From the NCBI RefSeq assembly GCF_003713065.1, contig NZ_CP033433.1, positions 1,337,001 to 1,401,000 of the forward strand: a DNA stretch of 64,000 nt, written 5' to 3'. Positions 31,671-42,838 of the stretch are shown piece by piece. The translations under genes and the position numbers were made by a program. The first letter of the stretch is position 1; each line of letters opens with the position of its first letter. Source of the DNA: Cohnella candidum. Lineage in GTDB: Bacteria; Bacillota; Bacilli; Paenibacillales; Paenibacillaceae. The notes below the pieces were generated by a model. It was not told where the DNA came from and ran no database searches. It saw only the letters and a list, made by a program, of their open reading frames with translations.

Positions 31671-33242
31671 ATGAAAATCAAGAGTCTTCTGAAAGTCACG
31701 GGAATCGTTTTTCTCGTCTTGTCCGTTATGATGATCGTTTGCATGTTTACGCTCAAAGCGCAATACGAGAACGTGAAGCAGTCGCAGGAGCGTCAAGCCA
31801 TCCTGAAGCAGCTGGGACTCGACGTGAAGAACGAATCCGTCTATTTGACGAACGAAGCCCGTAAATACGCGGTGACCGGTGATAAAGTCCATTACGACAA
31901 TTACTGGAACGCCATCAACGTCACCAAATCCTCGGAAAATGCCATTCAGAAATTAAAGGAATACGGCACGCCCCAGAGTGAAATGGACTTGCTCCGGCAA
32001 GCGAAGGATAACTCCAACGTGTTGGTCAAGACGGAAGAGGCCGCATTCAAAGCGGTGGCGGACGGGGACCTCGAGACGGCGCGCAAGCTGATGTACGGCG
32101 ACGATTACGAGAAACAGGTCAGCATCATCATGGCGCCGACAGAACAATTCCAGAAAGCGATGAACGATCGGACCGCTCAGGAAACCGCGGATGCGCAGAA
32201 ATCTTTCAACTTTTACCTTACGCTGACGATCGTGCTGATCGGTATCGTAGCGTTCTGCATGCTGCTTTCGATCGTGATGCTGTTCCGGAAAATTCGCCCG
32301 CTCGGCGGCGTCGTCGCCAAGCTGGGAGAACTCTCCGACAATCGCGGAGATTTGACCGTCAGGCTGCCGGTCGACGGCAAGGACGAGATCTCGGAATTGT
32401 CCGGTAACTTCAATCGCATGCTCGAAAGCTATCAGCAATTCGTCGGCCATATTTACGATTCCGTGAGAAACGTTTCGGCGGCCGTCATGGAAATTTCCGC
32501 GACGACCGAGGAGATTTCCGGGGGAAGCCAGGACCAAGCGAGCGCGGCTCAGCGGATGAACGAAATGCTCAAGGAACTCACGACGGGGATCGTTCAAGTG
32601 TCCGCAGGCGCCGAGCAAGCTTCCGAGATTACCGCTAAAACCGCCAAGGTCGCACAGGAAGGCGGTCAAGTCCTGCGGGATTCGATGCGCCAAATGGAGA
32701 AGTTAAGCCGGCAAATGGAACTGTTGCAGCAGGATTCCGGCCGAATCGGAGAAATCATCGAGGTCATCGACGAGATCGCCGAACAGACGAATCTGCTGGC
32801 TTTGAACGCCGCAATCGAAGCGGCGCGCGCCGGCGACCAAGGACGCGGTTTCGCGGTCGTGGCCGACGAAGTTCGAAAACTCGCCGAGAGAAGCGGGGAA
32901 GCGACCAAGCAAATTTCCTCCATTATTAAAGGCATGCAGGAGAATACCGCCCAAAGCGCGATCGTCGTCAGCGAAGGCGTGATTTCCTCCCAGAAGAGCG
33001 GAGAAGCGTTCGAAAGCATCGTAGACATGGTTAATCAGTCCGCGTTCAAAGTGACCGAAATCGCCGCGGCGGCCGAGCAGCAGTCCGGCCAGTCGGCGGA
33101 AGTGCTCCAAGCGGTCGCTTCGATCGCGGCGACGAGCGAGCAAGCGGCGGCGGCTACGGAAGAGACCGCGGCGACGACCCAATCGTTGTCGCAAATGGCG
33201 GACGAATTGAGCAGGTCCGTCTCCGCGTTCAAAATTCGCTGA
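31671..33242 (+). CDS. Methyl-accepting chemotaxis protein, four-helix-type sensor
   Basis: A 523-residue receptor. Transmembrane helix 1 (about 8-28) and helix 2 (about 185-207) flank a helical extracytoplasmic domain of about 155 residues, which looks like a 4HB/CHASE3-type sensor rich in Gln, Lys and Ala. HAMP and a coiled-coil signalling domain follow, with the invariant hairpin tip [20 protein letters not shown] and [18 protein letters not shown]. It is the first of three receptors in the operon. The ATG is preceded by GAGGGAG. Ligand unknown. Confidence 0.93.
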   Translation: MKIKSLLKVTGIVFLVLSVMMIVCMFTLKAQYENVKQSQERQAILKQLGLDVKNESVYLTNEARKYAVTGDKVHYDNYWNAINVTKSSENAIQKLKEYGTPQSEMDLLRQAKDNSNVLVKTEEAAFKAVADGDLETARKLMYGDDYEKQVSIIMAPTEQFQKAMNDRTAQETADAQKSFNFYLTLTIVLIGIVAFCMLLSIVMLFRKIRPLGGVVAKLGELSDNRGDLTVRLPVDGKDEISELSGNFNRMLESYQQFVGHIYDSVRNVSAAVMEISATTEEISGGSQDQASAAQRMNEMLKELTTGIVQVSAGAEQASEITAKTAKVAQEGGQVLRDSMRQMEKLSRQMELLQQDSGRIGEIIEVIDEIAEQTNLLALNAAIEAARAGDQGRGFAVVADEVRKLAERSGEATKQISSIIKGMQENTAQSAIVVSEGVISSQKSGEAFESIVDMVNQSAFKVTEIAAAAEQQSGQSAEVLQAVASIAATSEQAAAATEETAATTQSLSQMADELSRSVSAFKIR

Positions 33243-33292
33243 TTTCGGACACATGACAGACAGATATAGATTTGGCATAGGAGTGTGCAACC

Positions 33293-35128
33293 GTGTTGAA
33301 AATGACCGTGAAAAACCGACTTATTCTTTCTTTTCTAGCCGTTCTGGTACTGCCCAGCACGGCGATCGGCTACTTCTCTTACGAGAGAGCGTCCAAAGAC
33401 ATGGAGGCGCAAATCCATCAGAGCGCGGAGCAAAGCATCGCGTTCGCCGATCAGAAAATCACCGAGCTCCTCTCGCAAAGCGTCTCGGATGCGGATTATC
33501 TGGCTTCCAAGGTCAAGGGAAACATGGCGGACAGCACCGGGACACCGGAATTGCGCGGCATCCTGGATCCGCTCAAAGCCGTTAAACCGGCCTATGACAA
33601 CCTTTTTTACGGCACCGAAACCGGCAAGATGTTCCTTTCTCCGGACAAGAAAATGCCGGACGGATTCGATCCGAGGAAGCGGGACTATTACCCGAAATCC
33701 ATGAGCAGTCCGGGCAAAGCGGTCATTAACGATCCGATCGTGTCCGCATCGGACGGCAGCGTCATCGTGATCACGTCCGAAGCGGCTGAAGACGGCTCCG
33801 GAGTCGTGGGTGTGAGCTTAGGATTAAAGACGCTCAGCCAGCAGATCAGCGAATTCAAAGTGGGTCAAAAAGGATACGTGTTCGTCCTCGACCGGAACGG
33901 CAAGTATTTGGCCCATCCGACCAAGGAGCTCGGTACGCAGAATACCAACTCCTATATCCCCGAAGTGTATGGCGCCGACTCGGGTACGATTTCTTACACC
34001 TTGGACGGCGTCAAGAAAAAAGCGGTATTCACGACGAACAAGTTAACCGGTTGGAAAATCATGGGTACTATAGAGATCTCCGAAATCGCGGACGCCACCC
34101 ACGGAATTCTTTATACGACTTTGGGAGTCATCGCGGCGGCTCTTGCCATCGGCGCTCTCCTCGTGATCTGGATCGTTCGCTCGATTACGCGGCCTCTTAA
34201 GCAAGTGACGGAAGCGGCCGATCGCATCGCGGGCGGGGATTTGACGGAAGAAGTGCCGGTCACCAGCCAAGATGAGCTGGGGCAGCTCTCGGTCTCCGTT
34301 AATCAAATGGTGTACAAGCTTCGGGAGTTGATCGGCGAAGTGATCCGCTCCTCTCAGAACGTCGCGGCTTCCTCCGAGCAGATTTCGGCGAGCACCGAGG
34401 AAATCGCCAGCGGCAGCACCGTCCAATCCGAGGCCGCCCAGAACATGTTGGAGCTGTTCGGGGAGCTTTCGCTCGCGATCGATTCCGTCGCCGCGAGCGC
34501 CGAAGAAGCGGCCAAGCTAGCGTCCGACTCTTCGATCATCGCGAAGGAAGGCGGATCGATCGTGGGCAAGTCGGTGGATATCATGGGGCAAGTCAGCGCA
34601 CAAGTTTCGCTGCTGGAGCAGGATTCGGCCAAGATCGGCGACATTATCGAAGTGATCGACGAGATCGCGGAGCAGACGAACCTTCTTGCGCTGAACGCGG
34701 CGATCGAAGCCGCGAGGGCAGGCGAGCAAGGCCGCGGGTTCGCGGTCGTCGCGGACGAGGTCCGGAAGCTGGCGGAACGCAGCGGAGAAGCGACCAAGCA
34801 GATCACCTCCATCATCAAAGCCATGCAGGAAAACACGAAGCGGAGCGTGGCCGCGGTCGCGAGCGGCGTCAGCCAATCCCAAGAGACGGGCGCGGCATTC
34901 GACCGGATCATCGCCAAGATCGGCGAAACCGAGCAGAAGGTCGGAGAGATCGCGGCGGCCAGCGAGGAGCAGGCGTCGCAATCCGATGAGGTCAGACGCT
35001 CGATCGAGAATATCTCCTCGGCTAGCGAAGAGGCCGCAGCCGCTTCGGAAGAAACCGCGGCGACTTCGCAAGCGTTGGCTTCCCTCGCGGAGCAGCTGCA
35101 CGCCTCGGTGAGCTTGTTCAAAATTTAA
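33293..35128 (+). CDS. Methyl-accepting chemotaxis protein with Cache sensor
   Basis: A 611-residue receptor. Helix 1 (about 8-28), a double-Cache extracytoplasmic domain of about 240 residues ([34 protein letters not shown]), helix 2 (about 266-288), HAMP and signalling domain. The tip is [20 protein letters not shown]. Cache receptors sense small organic molecules such as amino acids or carboxylates. It starts at GTG with AGGAG 9 nt upstream. Its signalling part is very similar to the other two receptors of the operon, which points to duplication. Confidence 0.93.
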   Translation: MLKMTVKNRLILSFLAVLVLPSTAIGYFSYERASKDMEAQIHQSAEQSIAFADQKITELLSQSVSDADYLASKVKGNMADSTGTPELRGILDPLKAVKPAYDNLFYGTETGKMFLSPDKKMPDGFDPRKRDYYPKSMSSPGKAVINDPIVSASDGSVIVITSEAAEDGSGVVGVSLGLKTLSQQISEFKVGQKGYVFVLDRNGKYLAHPTKELGTQNTNSYIPEVYGADSGTISYTLDGVKKKAVFTTNKLTGWKIMGTIEISEIADATHGILYTTLGVIAAALAIGALLVIWIVRSITRPLKQVTEAADRIAGGDLTEEVPVTSQDELGQLSVSVNQMVYKLRELIGEVIRSSQNVAASSEQISASTEEIASGSTVQSEAAQNMLELFGELSLAIDSVAASAEEAAKLASDSSIIAKEGGSIVGKSVDIMGQVSAQVSLLEQDSAKIGDIIEVIDEIAEQTNLLALNAAIEAARAGEQGRGFAVVADEVRKLAERSGEATKQITSIIKAMQENTKRSVAAVASGVSQSQETGAAFDRIIAKIGETEQKVGEIAAASEEQASQSDEVRRSIENISSASEEAAAASEETAATSQALASLAEQLHASVSLFKI

Positions 35129-35153
35129 ACATCGGCAGCAGGTGAACGACTAC

Positions 35154-36122
35154 ATGAGACCCATTCCGATCCATCAATACGACGAAAACACGATGCAGCT
35201 CGCCAAGCCGGCGTATGACCGGAGAGGCCGGGTGCTGCTCTCGGCCTCCCAAATCGTTCATCCCAAGTATTTGGAGAAGCTCAAGGAAATCGGCATCCGA
35301 ACCTTGATCGTGGAGGATGCCGAATCCCGAGGCATCAGCTTGGAAGAAATGATCGACATCCCGACTTGGCTGGACGTGGTACAGACCGTGGAAGAAGCTT
35401 TCGCGGCCGTCGCCGGCAAGAAACCTTTGCCGCTGCGCGGCTTGCAGCAAGGTGTAGCCAAGCTGCTCAAGGAAATCCTGAGCCGCCCGCTGATTTTGCC
35501 GATTCCTTCCTCCACGATGGCCGAAAACCTGGCTCCATACGCCCATGCCGTCAACGTGGCGATCATGGCTCTCCAAGTCGGCAAATCTCTCGGTTACCAC
35601 GAGCTGATGCTGAGAGACTTGGCCATCGGCTGTCTGCTTCATGACATCGGCAAGGCGGTCACAAGCGAATCGCAAGAGCATCCGGTTGCCGGTTTCGATA
35701 TCATTCGCGGAGTCCGGGAAGTGAACCTGCTGTCCGCCCACATCGCTTTCCAGCACCACGAGAGGCTGGACGGTCAGGGCTACCCCCGGGCGATCCGCGG
35801 CAACGCTTTTCTGGAATACGCCCAAATCTGCGGCATTTGCAGCCTTTACGACCATCTCGCCGATGAGCTGCCTCCGCACGAAGCGATGGAACGCGTCATG
35901 GGCACCAGCGGCACCGCTTTTTCCACCGAAATCGTGCAGGCGTTCGTCCGCACCGTTCCGGCTTACCCCCCGGGTACGAAAATCAGGCTGATGTCTGGGG
36001 AAGACGGCATCGTCACGCGGATTACGACACACATGCAGCGTCCGGTCGTCCGCCGTTTGGCGACCGGGGAGGAAATCTCACTGGCAGAAGAACTCACAGT
36101 CATGATCACGGGAAGCATCTAG
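35154..36122 (+). CDS. HD-GYP domain protein (c-di-GMP phosphodiesterase type)
   Basis: A 322-residue cytoplasmic protein. After an N-terminal region of about 130 residues, the HD-GYP domain shows YAHAVNVAIMALQVGKSLGY, CLLHDIGKAV (HD pair), QHHERLDGQGYPR (the GYP motif with its HERLDG context) and CSLYDHL. All metal ligands appear kept, so c-di-GMP hydrolysis is likely. ATG 35154 is preferred (AGGTG 9 nt upstream); GTG 35142 is the alternative. Its place between receptors and cheW suggests that this chemosensory system is linked to c-di-GMP. Confidence 0.9.
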   Translation: MRPIPIHQYDENTMQLAKPAYDRRGRVLLSASQIVHPKYLEKLKEIGIRTLIVEDAESRGISLEEMIDIPTWLDVVQTVEEAFAAVAGKKPLPLRGLQQGVAKLLKEILSRPLILPIPSSTMAENLAPYAHAVNVAIMALQVGKSLGYHELMLRDLAIGCLLHDIGKAVTSESQEHPVAGFDIIRGVREVNLLSAHIAFQHHERLDGQGYPRAIRGNAFLEYAQICGICSLYDHLADELPPHEAMERVMGTSGTAFSTEIVQAFVRTVPAYPPGTKIRLMSGEDGIVTRITTHMQRPVVRRLATGEEISLAEELTVMITGSI

Positions 36123-36135
36123 AAGGAGTGGGAGC

Positions 36136-36564
36136 ATGCAAGTGACGGCTCAGGAACAATACGTGGAGTTCGGCATCGAAAACGAGCAGTACGCGATTCG
36201 GATCCAGGACATTCACGAAATCATCAAATTGCAGGACATCACCCAAATCCCCAACGTGAAGCCCTACGTGAAAGGCGTCATCAATCTGAGGGGCAAAATC
36301 GTCCCGGTCCTCAGCCTGCGCAATTTGTTCGACATGCAGGAGAAAGCGCCTTCGAAATCAACTCGAATCGTGGTCGTCCATCACCAAGAGGATACGGTCG
36401 GCATTATCGTGGACCGGGTCAGCAAAGTGACCACTTTCTCCGATATACAGCCGCCTCCGGACCGCGTCGGGGGCATCGACGGCAACTTTTTCGTCGGGAT
36501 CGGCTTTACGAAAGGCGGATTGGTCGGCATTCTCCGTCTGGACGAAGTTTTACTGCATGAGTAG
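36136..36564 (+). CDS. cheW: Coupling protein CheW
   Basis: A 142-residue adaptor linking receptors to CheA. It shows VEFGIENEQYAIRIQDIHEI at the start, IPNVKPYVKGVINLRGKIVPV as the SH3-like core, and DRVSKVTTF. GGAGTGGGAG precedes the ATG. It sits directly before cheA. Confidence 0.95.
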   Translation: MQVTAQEQYVEFGIENEQYAIRIQDIHEIIKLQDITQIPNVKPYVKGVINLRGKIVPVLSLRNLFDMQEKAPSKSTRIVVVHHQEDTVGIIVDRVSKVTTFSDIQPPPDRVGGIDGNFFVGIGFTKGGLVGILRLDEVLLHE

Positions 36565-36578
36565 AGGGAGTGTCCGAA

Positions 36579-38606
36579 TTGACCGACATGCTGGCCGAAT
36601 ATAAAGAGGTGTTTTTGGAAGAGCTGGAAGAGCAGCTACAGCTCATGGACGAAGTGATCTTGAAGCTCGAGCGCGAAGGGGATTCCGGATCGGTCGTCCA
36701 AAGCCTGTTCCGGGCCGCGCATACGCTGAAAGGATCTTCGGCCGCGATGGGCTTCGAGGAGATGAAGCAGCTCACTCACCATATGGAGCATCTGCTCGAC
36801 CAGGTGAGAGGCAAGAAGAGAACGGTGACGCCCGCGCTCATTGACCTGCTCTTTCAATCCATGGATTGCTTGAAGCAGCTCAAAAACGACATCGAGGCAA
36901 GCGACGCGCCAGCCACCGACATCGGGCGGATCGTCAAGAATCTCGAAACGTTCGCCAGTACGAAGGAGGATGAGCCGTTAACGGTTAGCGTTACAGGCAG
37001 CGAAACGGGCAGCGAAACTCTCCGTCCGCCGCTAAGCTTGTCCGACCGCTTGAAGATCCAGGAACAGCAGGACGCAGGACACCGCGTATATTGGCTTCAA
37101 ATCGGCATCGTTTCCGATTGCGTCATTCAAGGCGCAAGGGCGTACGTCATTCACTCGATGTTGTCGGAATGGGGCGAAGTGCTGCTCATGACCCCTGACC
37201 TCGAGAGCTTGGAGGAAACGTTGCCGGGTTCCCTGACGCTGACTTTCCTGTATGCGGGGATCCAGGAGGAGGGCGAAATTCGCTCGCTTGTCACGGGTTT
37301 AACAGACGTCGCCTGCGTGACGGCTGAGCTCGTGGAGGGAAACGAAACGGCAATGGCGGTTACGCCGGCGGCGACAGGCAAGGCGGCGGCAGTCGAAGAA
37401 GCGTCGCCTGCCGGCAAGGCCAAATCGCAGACGATCCGGGTGAGCGTCGAAAGGCTGGACCACTTGATGAACCTGGTGGGTGAACTCGTGATCGATCAAA
37501 CCCGTATCCATCAAGTGGAACGGAACCAGCGGCGGCGCTTCCAAGACGACACCGTCAGCGAGCTCGGCCACATTTCGGATCATCTGTCCCGCATCATCGG
37601 AGACCTGCAGGAAAGCGTCATGAAAGCGCGCATGCTGCCGATCGAGCAGCTTTTCAACCGGTTTCCCCGCATGATCCGGGACTTGTCCAGGGATCTGGGC
37701 AAGGATCTTGAGCTGGTCATGGAAGGGCAGGATACCGAGCTGGACCGGACGTTGATCGAGGAGATCGCCGATCCGCTGATCCATCTGATCCGAAATGCCG
37801 TGGATCACGGTCTGGAAACCCCAGATGTTCGGGAGCAATCGGGCAAACCCCGCAAGGGAACATTGCGGATCCGCGCCGCGCACGAGGACAATCAGGTGGT
37901 CATATACGTCGAAGACGACGGAGCGGGGATCGATCCGGCCAAGATGAAGGCATCGGCGCTGAAGAAGGGGATTTTGACCGAGGAAGAAGCCGAACTGCTA
38001 ACCGACCGGGAAGCCGTCGATCTGATTTTCCGTCCTGGATTCTCGACCGCGCAGACGATCAGCGACGTCTCCGGCCGAGGCGTCGGCATGGACATCGTCC
38101 GGAGCCATATCGAGAAGCTCAACGGATTGATCGATATCGACACCCGGCTCGGCCGGGGGACGAGCTTCAAAATCAAGCTTCCGCTGACGCTCGCGATTAT
38201 CGTGGGACTGCTCGTCAAAGTGAACGGCCAAACGTTGATCATTCCGATGAGCAATATCGCGGAAATCGTCCGGGTGACGAACGCGGAAATTCAAGTCGTG
38301 CGAGGCCAGTCGGTGATCACGCTGCGGAATCAGGTGATTCCGATCGTGAGCGTGCATGACCGGTTCAAAGGCGAGTTCCGTCGGGAGGAGCACAAACACA
38401 TCCCGCTCGTGATCGTAGGATCGGCGGAGAAACGGCTGGCGCTCGCGGTCGACGATTTGATCGGCAACCAGGAAATCGTCATCAAATCGCTCGGTTCCTA
38501 CATCGGCAAAGTGGACGGAATCGCGGGCGCGACGATCCTGGGCGACGGCAGCGTGGCTTTGATTTTCGAAATTTCATCCTTGTTCCATAAAGCTGGAGCC
38601 AAATAA
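36579..38606 (+). CDS. cheA: Chemotaxis histidine kinase CheA
   Basis: A 675-residue kinase. P1 holds the phospho-accepting H48 in [17 protein letters not shown]2-like region of variable sequence spans about 150-280, followed by P3 dimerisation ([18 protein letters not shown]), P4 ATPase ([27 protein letters not shown]) and P5 CheW-like ([17 protein letters not shown]). TTG 36579 is taken as start because GGGAG lies 8 nt before it; GTG 36570 three codons upstream overlaps the ribosome site. It should phosphorylate the CheY and CheB proteins of the operon. Confidence 0.95.
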   Translation: MTDMLAEYKEVFLEELEEQLQLMDEVILKLEREGDSGSVVQSLFRAAHTLKGSSAAMGFEEMKQLTHHMEHLLDQVRGKKRTVTPALIDLLFQSMDCLKQLKNDIEASDAPATDIGRIVKNLETFASTKEDEPLTVSVTGSETGSETLRPPLSLSDRLKIQEQQDAGHRVYWLQIGIVSDCVIQGARAYVIHSMLSEWGEVLLMTPDLESLEETLPGSLTLTFLYAGIQEEGEIRSLVTGLTDVACVTAELVEGNETAMAVTPAATGKAAAVEEASPAGKAKSQTIRVSVERLDHLMNLVGELVIDQTRIHQVERNQRRRFQDDTVSELGHISDHLSRIIGDLQESVMKARMLPIEQLFNRFPRMIRDLSRDLGKDLELVMEGQDTELDRTLIEEIADPLIHLIRNAVDHGLETPDVREQSGKPRKGTLRIRAAHEDNQVVIYVEDDGAGIDPAKMKASALKKGILTEEEAELLTDREAVDLIFRPGFSTAQTISDVSGRGVGMDIVRSHIEKLNGLIDIDTRLGRGTSFKIKLPLTLAIIVGLLVKVNGQTLIIPMSNIAEIVRVTNAEIQVVRGQSVITLRNQVIPIVSVHDRFKGEFRREEHKHIPLVIVGSAEKRLALAVDDLIGNQEIVIKSLGSYIGKVDGIAGATILGDGSVALIFEISSLFHKAGAK

Positions 38607-38635
38607 AAAGAGCATTAGGAGTGGGAGATCCCGGC

Positions 38636-40228
38636 ATGAAATGGTTTTATGATTTAAAAACTTCCATGAAGTTGGTATCGGCTTTCTTGGTCATGGCGAT
38701 CATTCTCGCGTTCGTCGGTTTATACGGCTTGAACAATTTGGGCAAGATCGACCGCAGCCTGACGGACATGTATAATTCGAACCTTCTGCCGGTGGCGGAC
38801 TTGACGAGTTCCCAGGCGATCTACCAGGAACTCAGGGTCGCGATCCGCGACCACAGCTTCGTGGCGAGGACGGAACAGGAGAACCTCCAGTACGAGGACC
38901 AAGTCAAATCGCTGCAAGAAGAATTGCTTGCGAGAGTCGATAAGTTCCGGCCTATGGCGACTACTTCCCGCGAACAAGAGCTGATGAAAGAATTCGATTC
39001 CGCGTGGCAGAAGTACGCGCAAACTTTGCAAAAAGGCATCGAATTGAACAACGCAAACGACGAAGAGCATTTCGTCGAGCTTCTAAAGGGCGATATGAAA
39101 GACGCCGGGGATCAAGTACAGAAAGCATTGGACGGCATGGCTTCCTTCAACATCGACGAAGCGAATCGGGCGAGCGCGAACGGAAAAGCGTTATATTCAA
39201 CCTCCCGCAATACGACGATCGCGATCATCGTTGTCGCAGTGCTGCTCAGCATCGCGTTCGGCTACTTCATCGCCCGGATCATCGCAAGACCGCTTGGGCG
39301 TACGGTTGAACTGGTCGGCAAAGTCTCGCAAGGCGATCTGCGGGATACGCTGGACATCCGGACGAAGGACGAGGTAGGAGCTTTGGCTTCCTCCATTAAC
39401 GTCATGATCGAGAATCTTCGCTCCACGGTCGGGGGCATCCAAGCATCCGCCGAGAGCGTCGCCGCCGCCTCCCAACAGATCTCCGCCAGCACGGAAGAAG
39501 TCGCCAGCGGAAGCGTCAGCCAAGCGAATGCCGCACAGATGATGACCGAGTTGTTCCAGAAGCTGTCGTCAGCCATCGGCTCGGTGGCCAAAAGCGCTGA
39601 GCAGGCATCGGAGCTGTCCAACCGCACGATGAGCATCGCCGAAGACGGAGGCCAAGTCGTCCGTTCCTCGATCGAAGGCATGGAAGTAATGAACGAGCAA
39701 ATCGCCAAATTGGAGCAGGATTCAAACCGAATCGGGGACATCATCGAGGTCATCGACGACATCGCCGAGCAGACGAACCTGCTTGCGCTGAACGCGGCGA
39801 TCGAAGCGGCCAGGGCCGGCGATCAAGGGCGGGGCTTCGCCGTCGTGGCGGATGAGGTCCGCAAGCTGGCGGAGCGCAGCGGCGAAGCGACCAAGCAAAT
39901 TACGGCGATCATTAAAGGAATGCAGGAAAATACGAGGCAGAGCGTCAAAGCCGTCAGTGAGGGCGTCGTCACTTCCAGAAAGACCGGTGAAGCGTTCCAG
40001 CTGATCGTGGAACGGGTGAACGAATCCGCCGGGAAGGTCGGCGAAATCGCCGCCGCAAGCGAAGAACAGGCGGCGCAATCGTCGGAGGTCATGTTCTCCA
40101 TCGAAAGCATTTCCGCCGCGACGGAAGAAGCGGCGGCGAGCAGCGAGCAGACCGCTTCGACCGCACAGTCGCTGTCCCATCTCGCGGAAGAGTTGAACCG
40201 TTCGGTCTCGATGTTTCGGATCCGATAA
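38636..40228 (+). CDS. Methyl-accepting chemotaxis protein, 4HB-type
   Basis: A 530-residue receptor. Helix 1 is [20 protein letters not shown], the sensor domain of about 150 residues has the 4HB_MCP look ([19 protein letters not shown]), helix 2 is near 185-207, then HAMP and signalling domain with [20 protein letters not shown]. The start ATG 38636 follows GGGAG by 8 nt; GTG 38621 is less likely. It lies between cheA and cheR. Confidence 0.93.
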   Translation: MKWFYDLKTSMKLVSAFLVMAIILAFVGLYGLNNLGKIDRSLTDMYNSNLLPVADLTSSQAIYQELRVAIRDHSFVARTEQENLQYEDQVKSLQEELLARVDKFRPMATTSREQELMKEFDSAWQKYAQTLQKGIELNNANDEEHFVELLKGDMKDAGDQVQKALDGMASFNIDEANRASANGKALYSTSRNTTIAIIVVAVLLSIAFGYFIARIIARPLGRTVELVGKVSQGDLRDTLDIRTKDEVGALASSINVMIENLRSTVGGIQASAESVAAASQQISASTEEVASGSVSQANAAQMMTELFQKLSSAIGSVAKSAEQASELSNRTMSIAEDGGQVVRSSIEGMEVMNEQIAKLEQDSNRIGDIIEVIDDIAEQTNLLALNAAIEAARAGDQGRGFAVVADEVRKLAERSGEATKQITAIIKGMQENTRQSVKAVSEGVVTSRKTGEAFQLIVERVNESAGKVGEIAAASEEQAAQSSEVMFSIESISAATEEAAASSEQTASTAQSLSHLAEELNRSVSMFRIR

Positions 40229-40249
40229 TCCGTTTCCGGGGAAGGCAGG

Positions 40250-41053
40250 ATGACCATGTTAGCTGCACCGGCGCAAGATTTGGATTTTATGCAGTTCGTT
40301 TCGAAGCTGAAGGCGAAATCGGGCATCGATTTGTCGCAATACAAGGAAAACCAGATGCGGCGCCGCTTGAACAGCTTGAAGGACAATCGGGGTTACCGGA
40401 CGTTCGGCGAATTCTTTCAGGGCATGATGTCGGACCGGGAGCTTTACGAGGAATTCCTGGACCACATGACGATCAACGTCTCGGAGTTTTACCGGAATGC
40501 GAAGCGCTGGGAAGTGCTGGAACAGAAGGTCGTTCCGGATCTGCTGGCGCAAAGCCGAAGCTTGAAATGCTGGAGCGCCGCCTGTTCGACCGGTGACGAG
40601 CCGTATAGCTTGGCCATGGTGCTGCTCGGTCGGCTCAAGCGCCACGAATTCGAAATTCTGGCGACCGATATCGACAAGGGCGCGATCGGCAAAGCCAAAG
40701 CGGGCCTGTATCCCGCGCAATCGGTCAAAGAGGCTCCGAAGGCCGCGTTGAACAAATATTTCACGATGACGGGAACGCAATATGAGGTGTCGGACGAGGT
40801 CAAGAAATGCGTGACCTTCAAGCAACATAATCTGTTGTCGGACCCGTATGATTCGAATTTCGATCTGATCGTTTGCCGTAACGTGCTGATTTATTTTACC
40901 GATGAAGCCAAAGACGCCATCTTCCAGAAGTTCAGCAAGTCGCTCAAGCCCGGCGGATATTTGTTCATCGGGGGCACGGAGCAAATCTTCCAGCCCGCGA
41001 AATATCAATTGGAGCCGGCGGATACGTTTTTTTACAGAAAAATAGCGAAATGA
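40250..41053 (+). CDS. cheR: Chemotaxis protein methyltransferase CheR
   Basis: A 267-residue S-adenosylmethionine-dependent enzyme that methylates receptor glutamates. The N-terminal helical domain (SGIDLSQYKENQMRRRLNSL) precedes the SAM domain, seen in KCWSAACSTGDEPYSLAM, ILATDIDKGAI and FDLIVCRNVLIYF. ATG 40250 or 40256 may be used, both near GGAAGG. Confidence 0.94.
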   Translation: MTMLAAPAQDLDFMQFVSKLKAKSGIDLSQYKENQMRRRLNSLKDNRGYRTFGEFFQGMMSDRELYEEFLDHMTINVSEFYRNAKRWEVLEQKVVPDLLAQSRSLKCWSAACSTGDEPYSLAMVLLGRLKRHEFEILATDIDKGAIGKAKAGLYPAQSVKEAPKAALNKYFTMTGTQYEVSDEVKKCVTFKQHNLLSDPYDSNFDLIVCRNVLIYFTDEAKDAIFQKFSKSLKPGGYLFIGGTEQIFQPAKYQLEPADTFFYRKIAK

Positions 41054-41063
41054 GTGGAACACG

Positions 41064-42119
41064 ATGGCCAAAACGAAAGTTCTCGTCGTCGACGATTCCT
41101 TGTTCATGCGGAAGCTGATCGCGCGCCTGGTAGAAGAAGACCCTCTTCTTGAGGTCACGGGGACGGCGCGGAACGGGGCCGAAGCGGTGGAGATGGTGCG
41201 CGTGCTGCAGCCGGAGGTCATCACGATGGACGTCGAGATGCCCGTGATGGACGGACTGGAGGCGCTCTCTCATATCATGAAGGAGCGCCCGACGCCGGTT
41301 GTCATGTTGAGTTCGTTGACGCAGGAAGGCGCCCAAGAAACCATTGAGGCCCTGCAGAGAGGCGCGGTCGATTTCATCCCGAAACCGTCCGGTTCCACCT
41401 CCGCGGATCTGTACAAGGTGAAGGACGAAATGCTGGCCAAAATCAAGTCCGCGGCCAAAACCCCGGCTTCCGCGCTTCGTCTCCTGGCGAAACGGCAGGC
41501 TTCGGCACCGCCAGGCGCGATTCCGGCGAAGAAGGGCCGGTCCCACTTCGGACAAATCGTCGCGATCGGCACGTCCACGGGCGGTCCCCGCGCGTTGGAC
41601 GCCGTCATCGGGGCGTTGCCCCGGGATTTCTCTTTTCCTATCCTTGTCGTGCAGCACATGCCGCCTAAATTCACCTGATCGCTCGCGCAAAGGCTGGATG
41701 CTTTATCCGCTGTGCGCGTGGTGGAAGCCGAGGACGGGGAGCGGATTGAAGGCGGAACCGTCTATATCGCGCCGGGGAATTACCACATGACGGCGGTGGA
41801 AAAAGGCGGGGAATACCGGATTAAGCTGAACCAGGACCCGCAGCGGAGCGGACACCGTCCGTCCGTGGACGTGCTGTTCGAATCGGTAGCAAAGCTGGGG
41901 TCGCTGAAGCGGCACTTCGTCCTGATGACGGGCATGGGCAGCGACGGCGCTAAAGGCATGCTGCTGGCCAAAGAATCGGGCGCCGCGACGACGATCGCGG
42001 AAGCCAAAGAAACGTGCGTCGTCTTCGGCATGCCGAAGGCCGCGATCGAGTACAAATGCGTGGACCACGTCGTACCGGTCGACAGGATCGCCGCCAAGCT
42101 GACCGAAATCGTCAAATAG
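41064..42119 (+). pseudogene. cheB: cheB, receptor methylesterase interrupted by in-frame TGA
   Basis: A cheB reading frame of normal length (351 codons plus stop) is broken by TGA at 41676-41678, codon 205. Before it are an intact receiver (D10/D11, D56 in ITMDVEMPV) and the first half of the methylesterase with the catalytic Ser in AIGTSTGGPRAL (near 172) and His in VQHMPPKFT. After the TGA the same frame continues with SLAQRLDAL and the catalytic Asp in LMTGMGSDGAKGM (near 294). Homologues have Arg or Lys at the interrupted position, so CGA to TGA is the simplest cause. Without readthrough the enzyme lacks one of its triad residues. A restart at GTG 41712 has no ribosome site. A sequencing error is not excluded. 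Confidence 0.85.
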
Positions 42120-42136
42120 CCCGCCGGCGTATAAAC

Positions 42137-42172
42137 AGCCGTTCCCTTGGAAGAGGGGGCGGCTTCTTTGCT
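42137..42172 (+). terminator. Terminator of the chemosensory operon
   Basis: AGCCG with CGGCT and CCC with GGG form a stem interrupted by small bulges, followed by TTCTTT. Confidence 0.7.
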
Positions 42173-42239
42173 TTCATCTGCATAAGGGGAATGAGTAGGG
42201 AAAACATTAATTCTGTTCCTTTACCGGGAGGTGATTGGC

Positions 42240-42449
42240 GTGGATGAAACTTTGCGCATGGCGCCCCACGAGACAATGGAAGTGCATGAAATGGTCAATT
42301 TCAAAACGCTGTGCCTGGCGCAGTCCAAATTGATGCAGGGAATCGTTTTCGACAGGGACCTGAAGCACCTGATGCAAAAAGACGTGGAAGTGACGATGCG
42401 TCACCTGGATCAACTCAAAGGCTTGTACGCGAAAATAAGGCTGCAGTAA
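42240..42449 (+). CDS. yraG: YraG-like spore coat protein
   Basis: A 69-residue helical protein. It matches the small YraG/YraE partner of CotF-like coat proteins: HETMEVHEMVNFKTLCLAQ then LKHLMQKDVEVTMRHLDQL. The same layout recurs in the protein at 43972. GTG 42240 is the start, with GGGAGG 8 nt upstream. It is the first gene of a five-gene cluster with the order of Bacillus subtilis yraG-yraF-adhB-yraE-yraD. Confidence 0.82.
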   Translation: MDETLRMAPHETMEVHEMVNFKTLCLAQSKLMQGIVFDRDLKHLMQKDVEVTMRHLDQLKGLYAKIRLQ

Positions 42450-42465
42450 AGCGGGAGGCTTACCG

Positions 42466-42828
42466 ATGAACAACGATTATTTGGATCCGATCAACTCGGT
42501 CGGCATGCCGGACGCCGCGGACAACGCCTTGTGCATGGAATTCCTCATGCGCGCCAAGAACGGCGTTCGCAATTGCGCGGCAGCATTAGCCGAGTCCGCT
42601 TCACCCGACGTAAGGACCATTTTGAAGGGAATACTGTCCGACTCTCTGCGCATGCATGAGGAAATATCCAAGCTGATGATCGACAAGCACTGGCTCCACC
42701 CCTACCAGGTCGGAGAGCAGTTCCAGATGGATTTGAAGTCAGCCGATACGACCCTCAAGATCGCTAACATGAAGCTTTTTCCGGAAGATACCGCGCGGCT
42801 CGGAATGTTCGCGACGCCGGACAAATAG
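42466..42828 (+). CDS. yraF: YraF-like CotF-family spore coat protein
   Basis: A 120-residue protein of the Coat F family: DNALCMEFLMRAKNGVRNCA, then SDSLRMHEEISKLMIDKHWL and HPYQVGEQFQMD. The helix pair and the K/H-W-L-H-P-Y-x-V turn are the family marks. It is 16 nt after yraG and 10 nt before the dehydrogenase gene. It is likely a coat component made late in sporulation. Confidence 0.85.
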   Translation: MNNDYLDPINSVGMPDAADNALCMEFLMRAKNGVRNCAAALAESASPDVRTILKGILSDSLRMHEEISKLMIDKHWLHPYQVGEQFQMDLKSADTTLKIANMKLFPEDTARLGMFATPDK

Positions 42829-42838
42829 GGGGATATGG

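Noticed and set aside
41676..41678. Selenocysteine at the cheB TGA
   Set aside because: selD is present, but it is explained by selU. Homologues have Arg or Lys here, not Cys, and no convincing stem-loop of the selenocysteine type was seen after the codon.
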